From NCBI RefSeq assembly GCF_021538895.1, contig NZ_JADDRL010000021.1, positions 1 to 64,000 of the forward strand: a stretch of DNA of 64,000 nt, given 5' to 3'. Each line of letters opens with the position of its first letter. Position 1 is the stretch's first letter. The stretch comes from Streptomyces olivochromogenes (GTDB lineage: Bacteria; Actinomycetota; Actinomycetes; Streptomycetales; Streptomycetaceae). Positions 27,565-36,294 of the stretch are shown piece after piece. Made by a program: the position numbers and the translations under genes. The notes beneath the pieces are model-generated. The model searched no databases. It had not been told where the DNA came from and saw nothing but the letters and a program-made list of their open reading frames with translations.

Positions 27565-28569
27565 CTAGGGCCTGAGCAGCACCTTGCCGACCTTCGGGTC
27601 GCCGGACCCCACGAGCTCGACGGCCCGGGAGAACTGGGTCAGCGGCAGCCGGTGCGTGACCAGGGGCAGCGGTTCGAGCAGGCCGGCGCCGAAGACCCGT
27701 ACCGTGTGCGCCCAGGCGTCCGGCGGCGCCCCGAAGACGGTCTGCACCGCCAGCTGCCGTACGACCAGGTCGGTCGGGTCGAGCCCCTCGGCGCCCGGCG
27801 CCGGGATGCCCGTCAGGACCAGGCGTCCGCCGCGCCTGAGCAGCGAGGCGGCGGTGCGCGCGGCGGACGCGGACCCGGCGGTCTCGACGACGACGTCGAA
27901 GTCGTCGGGCAGCGGCTGGTCCTTCGTACGGAAGTCGGTGGCGCCGAACCGGCGGGAGAGGGCCTCCCGGTCGTCGCGGGTGCCGACCACCAGGAGCTCG
28001 GCCGGGGAGATCGCCCGCAGGAACTGTACGGCGAACATCCCGAGCGTCCCGGTGCCGACCACCGCGACCCGCTCGCCCGGCCGGGCGTCCGCCTTGAGCG
28101 CGGCCGCCGCGACACAGGCGGCCGGCTCCAGGAGGGCGGCGGCGGTGAGGTCGGCCGCGTCGGGCAGGACGTGCAGCAGCCGGGCCGGGAGGGTGAGGGT
28201 GGTGGCCATGGCGCCCGGCTGGGTGAAGCCGGTCTCCTCGTAGCCCGCGGTGCACAGGGTGGTCTCGCCCGCGTGGCAGCGGTCGCACACCTGGCAGTTG
28301 CGGAAGCCCTCGCCGACGACCTTGCGGCCGACCAGGGAGTCCGGCACCCCGGCGCCCACCTTCCGCACCGTCCCGGACCACTCGTGGCCGGGCGTCAGCG
28401 GGTAACGGACGTACCCCTCGGGCCGGTTGCCCTGGTACAGCTCGCGGTCACTGCCGCAGATGCCCACGGCGTGCACGGCGACCAGCGCCTCGCCCGGACC
28501 CGGCTCGCGCGGCTCGTGCGGGACGACGCGGTGCTCGCCCGGCGCCTCGACGACGACCGCGGTGCTCAC
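27565..28569 (-). CDS. Zinc-dependent medium-chain sugar/alcohol dehydrogenase
   Basis: The protein has 334 residues. Catalytic zinc ligands are in GICGSDREL (Cys near 38) and PGHEWSG (His-Glu). The structural zinc site has four Cys in CQVCDRCHAGETTLC, and the NAD site is VVGTGTLGMFAVQF. The family covers sorbitol, threonine, galactitol and sugar 1-dehydrogenases. The GTG start overlaps the stop of the dehydratase gene (GTGA). In an oxidative sugar pathway it could make the lactone that the SMP-30 enzyme opens; oxidation of a polyol is the alternative. Confidence 0.82.
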   Translation of the reverse strand: MSTAVVVEAPGEHRVVPHEPREPGPGEALVAVHAVGICGSDRELYQGNRPEGYVRYPLTPGHEWSGTVRKVGAGVPDSLVGRKVVGEGFRNCQVCDRCHAGETTLCTAGYEETGFTQPGAMATTLTLPARLLHVLPDAADLTAAALLEPAACVAAAALKADARPGERVAVVGTGTLGMFAVQFLRAISPAELLVVGTRDDREALSRRFGATDFRTKDQPLPDDFDVVVETAGSASAARTAASLLRRGGRLVLTGIPAPGAEGLDPTDLVVRQLAVQTVFGAPPDAWAHTVRVFGAGLLEPLPLVTHRLPLTQFSRAVELVGSGDPKVGKVLLRP

Positions 28570-29723
28570 TGCGTGCCCTTCGGCCTGCGCTGCTCCCAGC
28601 CGTCGGCCCACAGGTCGAACCGGGCCTGCTGCTGCGGGAACTCGGCGGCCGCGTCGGCGTCGAACTCGACGCCGAGACCCGGTGCGTCGGAGAGGTGGAA
28701 GTAGCCGTCGACCACCTCCGGCGCGCCCTTGACGACCTTCTTGATGTCCGCGTCGGCGAAGTCGTTGAAGTGCTCCAGGATCTTGAAGTTCGGGGTGGTG
28801 AACCCGACCTGGAGGGAGGCGGCGGTGAGCACCGAGCCGCCCACGTTGTGCGGGGCGACGAGGACGTAGTGCGTCTCGGCGGTCGCGGCCAGCTTCCGGG
28901 TCTCCCAGATGCCGCCGATGTGGCCGACGTCCGGCTGGATGATGTCGGCGGCCTGGCTCTCGAAGAGCTCGCGGAACTCGATCCGGTCGTGGATCCGCTC
29001 ACCGGTGGCCACCGGCAGGTCCACCTTCGCCGCGACCTTCTCCAGCGCCTTGAGGTTCTCCGGCGGCACCGGCTCCTCCAGCCACGCGGGCTTGAAGGGG
29101 GCCAGCTCGTGGGCCAGCCGGACGGCGGTGGCAGGGGAGAAGCGGCCGTGCATCTCCAGCATCAGCTCGGTGTCCGGGCCGATCGCGTCGCGCACCGCCT
29201 CGATGAGGGAGACGGAGTACAGGGTCTGCTCGTGGTCGAGCTCGAAGTGCCCGGTGCCGAACGGGTCGATCTTGAGGGCCCGGTACCCGCGGGCGACGAC
29301 CTCCTGCGCGGCCTTGTGGTAGGCCTCCGGGGTCCGCTCGGTGGTGTACCACCCGTTGGCGTACGCCTTGACCCGGTCGGTGACCTTGCCGCCGAGCAGC
29401 TGCCAGACCGGAACGCCGAGCGCCTTGCCCTTGATGTCCCAGCAGGCCGTCTCGACGACCGCGATGCCGGACATGACGATCTCGCCGGCCCGCCCGTAGT
29501 CGCCGTACTTCATGCGGCGCACGAGATCCTCGACGGCGAACGGGTCCGATCCGAGAATGTGGTTGGCCTCGGCCTCCCGCAGGTAGCCGATCAGCGCGTC
29601 GGTGCGGCCGAGCATCCGGGTCTCGCCGACTCCCGTGATCCCTTCGTCGGTGTGCACCTGGACGTAGGTCAGGTTGCGCCACGGCGTCCCGACCACGTGT
29701 GTGCTGATTCCGGTGATGCGCAC
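28566..29723 (-). CDS. Enolase-superfamily sugar-acid dehydratase (galactonate/mannonate dehydratase-like)
   Basis: The protein has 385 residues of the mandelate racemase/enolase type. It has an N-terminal capping domain, then the barrel with LKIDPFG, metal ligands in LMLEMHGRFS (Glu, with His two on), WLEEPVPPEN and GERIHDR, then the acid-base pair region DVGHIGGI and APHNVGGSV. The E-x-H and PHN features match the GalD/ManD/RspA sugar-acid dehydratases that turn aldonic acids into 2-keto-3-deoxy acids. Which acid cannot be decided here. It starts at a GTG with GAGGGG upstream. It is the first gene of the sugar locus and carries a strong promoter and operator motif. Confidence 0.82.
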   Translation of the reverse strand: MRITGISTHVVGTPWRNLTYVQVHTDEGITGVGETRMLGRTDALIGYLREAEANHILGSDPFAVEDLVRRMKYGDYGRAGEIVMSGIAVVETACWDIKGKALGVPVWQLLGGKVTDRVKAYANGWYTTERTPEAYHKAAQEVVARGYRALKIDPFGTGHFELDHEQTLYSVSLIEAVRDAIGPDTELMLEMHGRFSPATAVRLAHELAPFKPAWLEEPVPPENLKALEKVAAKVDLPVATGERIHDRIEFRELFESQAADIIQPDVGHIGGIWETRKLAATAETHYVLVAPHNVGGSVLTAASLQVGFTTPNFKILEHFNDFADADIKKVVKGAPEVVDGYFHLSDAPGLGVEFDADAAAEFPQQQARFDLWADGWEQRRPKGTQ

Positions 29724-29740
29724 GGCAGTTGCCCCTCAGC

Positions 29741-29808
29741 TGTTCGAGATTTCGTCACACGTTCGAAATGTTGGCGTGACAGTAAGGATGGGGCGGCGGG
29801 GGTGTCAA
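29741..29808 (-). promoter_or_regulatory. Dehydratase-operon promoter and IclR-type operator
   Basis: On the minus strand a near-consensus promoter TTGACA (29808-29803), 18-bp spacer, TACTGT (29784-29779) predicts a start near 29772. Directly downstream are CATTTCGAACG (29770-29760) and CGAAATCTCGAACA (29754-29741), the motif shared with the iclR promoter and the site at 27465. A bound repressor would sit on the start point and ribosome-site region. Confidence 0.65.
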
Positions 29809-29924
29809 TGGGGCGAACAGATATCGGTTTCGGCAAGGATGTCGAGAACTCTTTCGGTCTCCCACAGAACCTTCACAGGGGCGCCTAGGAACGTGACCCT
29901 CCGGGAACTTAGTCTTCCCGCGTC

Positions 29925-30806
29925 ATGGACTACTGCCTCCCGTGCCGTAGGCACCTCAACGGCGCTCTCGCCTGCCCGGGGTGCGGCACTCCCGTCGAAC
30001 AGCTCCGCGCGTACCCGGAGGAATCGGGCGCGCGCCCGTACGAGCCGTACCCGTACAAGAACCAGAACCCCTACGACAGTTACGACGACGGGGACGACCG
30101 CGACGGCGGGGACAACGGTGACGAGCACGCCGACTCCGGCGAGGGCTACGACGACGAGGACGCCGACGCCGACGAACACCACGCGCGCGGCGACGAGGCC
30201 GAGCCGTCGGGGCGTGCGGCCCGGCGCCGGGAACAGACGCGCGGCCGGGGCCGTGGGCGTGGGCGGGGCGGGGACGAGGAGGGTCCGGCGGGCGCCGAGG
30301 GCAGCCGCCGCGACCGCAAGGCCGCGGCCCACCGCCGACGCCGCCGCCGGACCCTGTTGATAACCGCGGGTTTCGTCCTGGCGGCCGGTGGCCTCAGCCT
30401 CGCCGAACTCGGCATGGACGCCCCGTTCTCCAGCCAGCGGCCGGCCGCGGCCGGCAACGACTCCACGGACGGCGGCGCGAGTTCCTCGGACTCGGGGGAG
30501 TCGGCGAAGCCCCTGGACGACGCGTCCGCCGGTACGAAGGCCGGATCCGCCTCACCGGACGCCTCGGCCTCCCCGTCCGCCTCCGAGTCCGCGAAGGACA
30601 AGGCGTCGAAGTCCCCCGACGACAAGAGCACCGACGCGTCGGAGCAGTCGGCCGTCGCGGGCACGGGCGGGCCGACCACGGCCCCCACGTCCCCGGCCAC
30701 CTCCCGGCCGGCGTCCACCCCGAGCGCGAACCCGACGCCGTCCGGCCCGGCACCGGTTCCTTCCCCGTCGAAGACGTGCAAGCAGTTCCTGTGGTGGTGC
30801 ACCTGA
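29925..30806 (+). CDS. SCO2400-family zinc-ribbon, membrane-anchored protein
   Basis: The protein has 293 residues. The N-terminal zinc ribbon is MDYCLPCRRHLNGALACPGCG. A long acidic Asp/Gly/Glu stretch (residues about 45-90) and an Arg-rich segment follow, then one membrane helix (TLLITAGFVLAAGGLSLAEL, residues about 144-163), a Ser/Ala/Pro-rich outer segment and a Cys-tipped end (CKQFLWWCT). The layout fits the Streptomyces family named after SCO2400, with no known function. It is divergent from the sugar dehydratase gene with 200 bp between. The ribbon would lie in the cytoplasm and the tail outside. Confidence 0.7.
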   Translation: MDYCLPCRRHLNGALACPGCGTPVEQLRAYPEESGARPYEPYPYKNQNPYDSYDDGDDRDGGDNGDEHADSGEGYDDEDADADEHHARGDEAEPSGRAARRREQTRGRGRGRGRGGDEEGPAGAEGSRRDRKAAAHRRRRRRTLLITAGFVLAAGGLSLAELGMDAPFSSQRPAAAGNDSTDGGASSSDSGESAKPLDDASAGTKAGSASPDASASPSASESAKDKASKSPDDKSTDASEQSAVAGTGGPTTAPTSPATSRPASTPSANPTPSGPAPVPSPSKTCKQFLWWCT

Positions 30807-30832
30807 GCGTTCCCCGCCGCGACGGCGCGAAC

Positions 30833-30904
30833 GCGAGGGCGGCCGCCAGGGCCTGGACCGGTGTGACCGCGAGGGCGGCCGACCGGGCCTAGACCGGCGT
30901 GACC
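30833..30904. repeat. Tandem duplication of 36 bp at a gene end
   Basis: Two adjacent 36-bp units (30833-30868 and 30869-30904) match at 32 positions. The second copy supplies the last codons and the stop of the convergent hypothetical gene on the minus strand. The first copy lies between the two genes. Confidence 0.75.
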
Positions 30905-31752
30905 GCCACCACCACCCCCGGCTCCGCCGCCGGGCTCACCGCCGCCGACACCCGTATCGCCGTGGCCCGTGCCACGCGTCCGGTACGGGCGGCTGTCGTC
31001 AGGAGCAGCGGCTGGAGTTGCTCCAGGCCCGTCACCAGGAGCTCCTCGCCGGCGATCAGCACGGGCCGGGCCGCCTTGGTCGCCGCGGCGGCCGCCTCCG
31101 TCACATCGGCCAGAGGCGGGAGCGCGGCGCGGACGAGACCGGCGCCCACCGTGGCCGCCCGCTCCGCCAGCGCCACCTGGGCGGGCAGGAGGGGAGCCAC
31201 GGCCGCCGTGACGGCGTCCGCGATGCGGCGCAGTTCCGGGGAGGACTCGCGCAGGACCTCGGCCGCCGCCCGGATCGCGGGGGTGAGGGCCAGCAGCGCG
31301 CCCGCCGCCATCCCGGCCAGGGTGGGCAGCAGCGGGGACATCGCCTCGGCCAGCTCCCCGAGCACGGCCGCGAACTCCTCCACGGCGGGCTCCACCGCGT
31401 CCAGCACCGGCAGCAGGCTGTCGCCGAGGGCGGCCAGCAGGGCCTGGGCCGGTTCGCTGACCGGGTGCGCCGCCAGCGGCATCCCGCTCGTGCCCAGCCG
31501 GGTCAGCGTGTCCACGATCCGGTAGAACGCCTCCTGCGCCTGTGGTGACGCGCTCGCCTCGGCCAGCTCCGCCGTCGTCTCGCGCAGCACCCGCAGCAGT
31601 TCGGTGCCCGAACCGTCGCGCGGGTCCAGGGTGTTGATCGCGATTTTGGTGATGTTCCCGGCCGTGTCCAGGAGTTGACCGGTGATGTCGGTGGTGCTGC
31701 GTGCCATGCGCAGCACCTCGTCCCTGCTGGGGAGCGAAGGAATCGTCGCCAT
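30889..31752 (-). CDS. Hypothetical alanine-rich helical protein
   Basis: The protein has 287 residues, not recognised. It is almost wholly helical and rich in Ala, Leu and Glu with heptad-like spacing over most of its length (ITGQLLDTAGNITKIAINTLD, TAELAEASASPQAQEAFYRIVDTLTRL). It has a mildly hydrophobic centre (MAAGALLALTPAIRAAAEVL) but no clear signal peptide. The ATG at 31752 follows GGGAGGG closely. Its end is formed by a tandem duplication. The flanking genes are the convergent SCO2400-type gene and a divergent M14 peptidase. No function is proposed. Confidence 0.55.
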   Translation of the reverse strand: MATIPSLPSRDEVLRMARSTTDITGQLLDTAGNITKIAINTLDPRDGSGTELLRVLRETTAELAEASASPQAQEAFYRIVDTLTRLGTSGMPLAAHPVSEPAQALLAALGDSLLPVLDAVEPAVEEFAAVLGELAEAMSPLLPTLAGMAAGALLALTPAIRAAAEVLRESSPELRRIADAVTAAVAPLLPAQVALAERAATVGAGLVRAALPPLADVTEAAAAATKAARPVLIAGEELLVTGLEQLQPLLLTTAARTGRVARATAIRVSAAVSPAAEPGVVVAVTPV

Positions 31753-31953
31753 GGGCCCTCCCGCCCTCTGCTCGGCCTCTGCCCGACGGCTCGACTCGCA
31801 CCCACCGCGCGGACCCGCCCACAGCATGCCCCGTCCGACCCCTCTCGCATCGGCCATCCGGGGCAACGGTGACACCCAGGCTCGCCTGTTGCTGTTGAGT
31901 CGAACAGGTACGTCTCGCCGTACCGCTCTCAGGAATCGTCAGAGGAGGTACGC

Positions 31954-34545
31954 GTGCCCCCCACCGCAGGAGCCGTTCCCCCGAGATCCGTTCTGATCAC
32001 GACCCTTGCCGTCCTGGCGCTCGCCACCGCGGCCGCCCCCGCCCGTACCACCGGAGTGGACCCCGCCCGAACCGCCGGAGCCGGCGTCGCCCCCGCCCTC
32101 CGGGAGGGTTCCGCCACGGAGCACCGGGCGGCCGACGCCCCGGCGGCAGCGGCCCGCACGGCCCTCACCGCACGGCTCCCCGACCTCGCCGACGCCGGCC
32201 GCGGCTACCCGCGCCAACAGGTCCTCGCCCCCGACCCGGAGAACGCCGCCGACCGCTCCCTCAAGCTCGGCCTCGTCCCGTACCACGCCATCGCCCCCCG
32301 GCTGAACGCCCTCCAGCGCCTCGGCGACCGGGTGAGCGTAGAGGTCGCGGGCCACTCGGCCGGCGGCCACCGGCTCTACCTCGTCACCGTGACCGCCCCG
32401 GAGAGCGCCGCCGAGACCCAAGCCCAGGAGCAGATGCGCGACCGCATCGAGAACGCGCCCGCCGCGGCCGCCGAGGACCCCGCGATCAAGGCGTCCTACA
32501 AGACCCCGGTCTTCTTCAACAGCAACATCCACGGCGACGAGCGGGAGGGCACCGACGCCGCCCTGAAGCTCATCGAGCGGCTCGCGACCGCGAACGACGC
32601 GAGCACCGCGGACCTCCTCGCGCACAGCCGCCTGTACTTCGACCTCACCGCCAACCCGGACGGCCGGATCGCGGGCACCCGCGCCAACGCCAACGGCTTC
32701 GACCTGAACCGGGACTTCGTCACCGCCTCCCAGCCCGAGGTGCGGGCGTTGCGGCAGATCGAGATCGACAAGCAGCCGGCCGTCATGCTGGACCTGCACG
32801 GCTACGTCAACGGCACCCTCATCGAGCCGGCCACCCCGCCGCACGGCGAGAACTACGAGTACGACCTGTTCCTGAAGAACACCTACGCCAACGCCCTCGG
32901 CATGGAGGCCGCCGTCAACGGCCTCCGTTACACCCCGGCGAAGGACGGCGTCGCACCGGTCCAGATCCCCTTCCGCGACCAGCGGGAGGGCTGGGACGAC
33001 TGGCCCCCGGTCTTCACCCCGCAGTACGCGGCCTTCCACGGCGCGGTCGCCGCGCACACCGTCGAGATCCCCCTGGCCGTCAACAACGCGGCCTACGACA
33101 CCCTGCCGGCGACCGAACTGAAGCGCAGGGCCGCGATCGACGTGGCCGTCGCCGAGGCCGCCATGCGCGCCACGCTCGACTACGCCCGCTCGCACCGGAC
33201 GACGCTCATCGCCGACCAGATCGAGGTCTTCCGGCGCGGGACGGCGGGCGCCGCGCAGGTGCCGGTGTCGCCGAAGACCGTGCCGGGCGTGCCCGGCATC
33301 GGGCCCGAGGACGTCTACACGACGACGTTCCCGCGGGCGTACGTCGTCCCGGCGGGCCGCACCCAGCGTTCCGCCGCCGCCCGGCTCGTCGACCACCTCC
33401 TCGCCAACGACGTCCGCGTAGGCCGCGCCACCGGGGACTTCCGGCTCGGCGGACGGACCTACCCGAGCGGCTCCTACCTCGTCGACCTGCACCAGCCCAA
33501 GCGCGGTCTGGCGAACGCGCTGCTCGCCGACGGCCGGGACATCAGCGACAAGGTGTCGGTGATGTACGACATCTCGGGCTGGAGCCTGGGCCGGCTGTGG
33601 GGCGCCACCGTCGAGGCCGTACCGGACGGCCGGCTGTCCGGGCTCCCGGTCGGCGCCGTCCACGAGGCCGCCGCCGTCGGACACGTCGCCCCGAGCGGCG
33701 ACCTGCGGCTGCGGCTGGACGACCCACGGGAGGTTGCGGCGCTGAACGCGCTGCTCGCGCAGCACGTGTCCGTACGTCTCGCGGGCGACGGCAGCGCCGT
33801 GGTCCCGGCCTCGGCGCGCGCGGCGGCCGCCGACGCGGCCCGGACGTACGACGTCTCCTTCGACGCCACCACCCTCGGGCCCGCCACCGCGGCCCTGCGC
33901 CGCCCGCGCGTGGCGGCCGCCGTCACCCCCGGCGAGCTGTTCGCGCTGCGGGAGATGAACTTCGACGTCGTGCCCGTCTCCACCGAGCTCCTGGACGCGG
34001 GCTTCGACTGGTCGCGGGCGGACGTGCTGTTCGTGTCGGCCGGGCTGGACCGCGACGACCTGGACGCACCGGCCCGCCGGGCCCTGGACGCCTTCCTCGC
34101 CGGACACGGCCTCGTCGGCCGGGGTGCGGTCGGGGCGGCGCTCGGCTCGGCGGCGGGGCTGGCCGCGAAGCCGGCCGAAGGCAGTCCGGACGCCAACGGG
34201 GTGGTGCGCGTGGTGAATTCGGGCCCGGTCACCGCCGGCGCCCCGGACCACTCCTTCGTCTACGCACCCGTCTGGTTCACCGACCTCGGGCCGGGGGTCC
34301 GGGTCGAGCAGTCGTACGCGACCGGGAACCCGCTTCTCGCCGGCCACTGGCGGCCGGGGGCCGACGGCTTCGGCGGGCCGGGCGCGGCGGCGGGACAGGC
34401 CTCGGTGGTGAGCGGCCCGCGTGCGGTGCTGTTCGGCACCGAACCCCTCTTCCGGGACCACCCGAAGGGGGAACTCGCCCAGGTCGGAAGGGCGTTGTTC
34501 ACAATGGGAGCAGCGAGCAGCGGCTCGGTTGAGGAGAGCGGATGA
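31954..34545 (+). CDS. Secreted M14-family zinc carboxypeptidase
   Basis: The protein has 863 residues. Signal peptide: RSVLITTLAVLALATAAAPA. The M14 catalytic domain has zinc ligands in NSNIHGDEREG (HxxE, near residue 192) and LDLHGYVNG (His), and an acidic region VEIPLAVNN where the general base is expected. A long C-terminal part (about residues 430-860) has beta modules and a PIG-L/ThuA-like segment I cannot name firmly. It likely trims peptides outside the cell. The GTG start follows GAGGAGG. The downstream serine hydrolase start overlaps its stop by four bases. Confidence 0.85.
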   Translation: MPPTAGAVPPRSVLITTLAVLALATAAAPARTTGVDPARTAGAGVAPALREGSATEHRAADAPAAAARTALTARLPDLADAGRGYPRQQVLAPDPENAADRSLKLGLVPYHAIAPRLNALQRLGDRVSVEVAGHSAGGHRLYLVTVTAPESAAETQAQEQMRDRIENAPAAAAEDPAIKASYKTPVFFNSNIHGDEREGTDAALKLIERLATANDASTADLLAHSRLYFDLTANPDGRIAGTRANANGFDLNRDFVTASQPEVRALRQIEIDKQPAVMLDLHGYVNGTLIEPATPPHGENYEYDLFLKNTYANALGMEAAVNGLRYTPAKDGVAPVQIPFRDQREGWDDWPPVFTPQYAAFHGAVAAHTVEIPLAVNNAAYDTLPATELKRRAAIDVAVAEAAMRATLDYARSHRTTLIADQIEVFRRGTAGAAQVPVSPKTVPGVPGIGPEDVYTTTFPRAYVVPAGRTQRSAAARLVDHLLANDVRVGRATGDFRLGGRTYPSGSYLVDLHQPKRGLANALLADGRDISDKVSVMYDISGWSLGRLWGATVEAVPDGRLSGLPVGAVHEAAAVGHVAPSGDLRLRLDDPREVAALNALLAQHVSVRLAGDGSAVVPASARAAAADAARTYDVSFDATTLGPATAALRRPRVAAAVTPGELFALREMNFDVVPVSTELLDAGFDWSRADVLFVSAGLDRDDLDAPARRALDAFLAGHGLVGRGAVGAALGSAAGLAAKPAEGSPDANGVVRVVNSGPVTAGAPDHSFVYAPVWFTDLGPGVRVEQSYATGNPLLAGHWRPGADGFGGPGAAAGQASVVSGPRAVLFGTEPLFRDHPKGELAQVGRALFTMGAASSGSVEESG

Positions 34546-35699
34546 CGCAGGAGATCACCGTCCACGGCACGGTCGCCGAGGGCTATGAGCCGGTGCGCGA
34601 GGAGTTCACCGCGTTCATCGCCACGGAACGCGCCGACTACGAGGGCCAGTTGTGCGCGTACGTCCACGGGCGACGGGTCGTCGACCTGTGGGCCGGGGAC
34701 GGCGTCGACGGCGACAGCCTCTACGGCGTGTACTCGTCGACCAAGGGAGCCGCCCACCTGGTGGTGGCGATCCTCGTGCAGGACGGCACGCTGGAGCTGG
34801 ACCGCAAGGTCACCTACTACTGGCCGGAGTTCGCCGCCGAGGGCAAGGGGGCACTGACCGTGCGCGAGCTGATCGCGCACCGGGCGGGTCTGGTCGGCAC
34901 CGACTCCGGATTCACCCCGGCGGAGCTGGCCGACGACCGGGCGATGGCCGAACGCCTCGCCGACCAGCGGCCGTTCTGGCGCCCCGGCACGGCCTTCGGC
35001 TACCACGCCCTGGTCATCGGCGCGCTCACCGGCGAGGTCGTGCGGCGTGCGACGGGCCGCACCTTGCAGGAGGTGTACCAGGAGCGGGTCCGCGCTCCCT
35101 ACGACCTCGACTTCTTCCTGGGCCTGCCATCCGCGCACGAGCCGCGTTTGCGCAGCACCCTGCCGATGCTCCCGACGGCCCAGCAGCGCGCGCTGCTCGA
35201 CACCGTCCCGTCCGGCCCGCACACGCTCGCCGCGATCGCGTTCAACGAGCACGCGGCCGAGCCCACCGACCTGGAGTCCCTGCTCAACGAGCCGCTGATC
35301 CGCGCCAAGGGCCCGGCCTCGGTGGGCGGGGTCGCCTCGGCGCGCGGTCTGGCCGGGATGTACGCGGCGCTGCTCAGCGAGATCGACGGCAAGGCACCGC
35401 TGCTGAAGGAGGACACGGTGGCGGAGTTCGGCCAGTACCACTCCGTGGGGTACGACCTGGTGGCCCGCGCCCACAAGTCGTACGGCCTGGGCTTCCAGGC
35501 CACCGCCGACACCTGGCACACCTTCCTGGGCGCCGGCGCGATCGGCCACAGCGGCGCGGCGGGTTCGCAGGCCTTCGCCGACCCGCGCAGCGGCGTCGCC
35601 TACGGCTACACGCGGCGCCGCTTCGCGTTCCCGGGAGGGGCGGCCCCGGAGAACGACCGGCTGGCGGGGGCGGTGCACCGGGCGGCACTGGCCCGCTGA
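34542..35699 (+). CDS. Beta-lactamase-family serine hydrolase (class C / family VIII esterase type)
   Basis: The protein has 385 residues. The serine nucleophile motif SxxK is in YSSTKGAAH (Ser near 65), with the second motif Tyr in FGYHALVIG and the third in the GAGAIGHSGAAGSQ region. There is no signal peptide, so it probably acts inside the cell as an esterase or amidase rather than in drug resistance. Translation is coupled to the M14 peptidase gene by an ATGA overlap. A convergent terminator follows. Confidence 0.85.
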   Translation: MTQEITVHGTVAEGYEPVREEFTAFIATERADYEGQLCAYVHGRRVVDLWAGDGVDGDSLYGVYSSTKGAAHLVVAILVQDGTLELDRKVTYYWPEFAAEGKGALTVRELIAHRAGLVGTDSGFTPAELADDRAMAERLADQRPFWRPGTAFGYHALVIGALTGEVVRRATGRTLQEVYQERVRAPYDLDFFLGLPSAHEPRLRSTLPMLPTAQQRALLDTVPSGPHTLAAIAFNEHAAEPTDLESLLNEPLIRAKGPASVGGVASARGLAGMYAALLSEIDGKAPLLKEDTVAEFGQYHSVGYDLVARAHKSYGLGFQATADTWHTFLGAGAIGHSGAAGSQAFADPRSGVAYGYTRRRFAFPGGAAPENDRLAGAVHRAALAR

Positions 35700-35707
35700 C
35701 GACGAGA

Positions 35708-35737
35708 GGCCGCACCCCCGTCCCCAAGGGTGCGGCC
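35708..35737. terminator. Convergent terminator
   Basis: Exact 10-bp inverted repeat GGCCGCACCC / GGGTGCGGCC with a 10-base loop, lying between the convergent serine hydrolase and Ohr genes. It can serve both strands. Confidence 0.7.
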
Positions 35738-35742
35738 CCCGC

Positions 35743-36189
35743 TCAGCGCGACGACCGGTCTCGGACCAGCGTCACGGTGATGTTCCCGCGCGTCGCCTTC
35801 GAGTACGGGCACACCTGGTGGGCCTTCTCGACCAGAGCGCGCGCGGTGTCCGCGTCGACGCCCGGGATCTCGGCCGAGATCTCGACGATGATCCCGAACC
35901 CGTCGTCGTTCCTGCCGATACCGACCTTCGCGGTGACGGTCGAGCCGGAGACGTCGGCGCCCTCCTGACGGGCGACGACCCCGAGCGCGCCCTGGAAGCA
36001 GGCGCTGTAACCGGCGGCGAACAGCTGCTCCGGGTTGGTGCCCGCGCCGCTCCCGCCCATCTCCTTGGGCGGATTGACGACGACGTCGAGCCTGCCGTCG
36101 TCGGTGGCGACCCTGCCGTCGCGGCCGTTCTCGGCGGTGGCGACGGCGGTGTACAGGACGTCGGACGGGCCAATGGGGGTGCTGGGCAT
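35743..36189 (-). CDS. ohr: Organic hydroperoxide resistance protein (Ohr/OsmC family)
   Basis: The protein has 148 residues, full length. The two redox cysteines of Ohr proteins are present in GYSACFQGAL (about residue 62) and HQVCPYSKA (about residue 127), as is the family start LYTAVATAENGRDGRV. It reduces organic and fatty-acid hydroperoxides with dihydrolipoamide as donor. A very strong GAGGAGGAGG lies before the ATG. No OhrR with an N-terminal sensing Cys is adjacent. The MarR gene at 37385 has only a Cys in its recognition region. Confidence 0.92.
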   Translation of the reverse strand: MPSTPIGPSDVLYTAVATAENGRDGRVATDDGRLDVVVNPPKEMGGSGAGTNPEQLFAAGYSACFQGALGVVARQEGADVSGSTVTAKVGIGRNDDGFGIIVEISAEIPGVDADTARALVEKAHQVCPYSKATRGNITVTLVRDRSSR

Positions 36190-36294
36190 GCGGTTGTCCT
36201 CCTCCTCGGTCCGCGGCGACTCGCGCCCACGATCACCACGGATTTCGGAAAGAAGTTACCGCATGCCGGAAACAGCCGGGAAGTCCCGCGGGCC

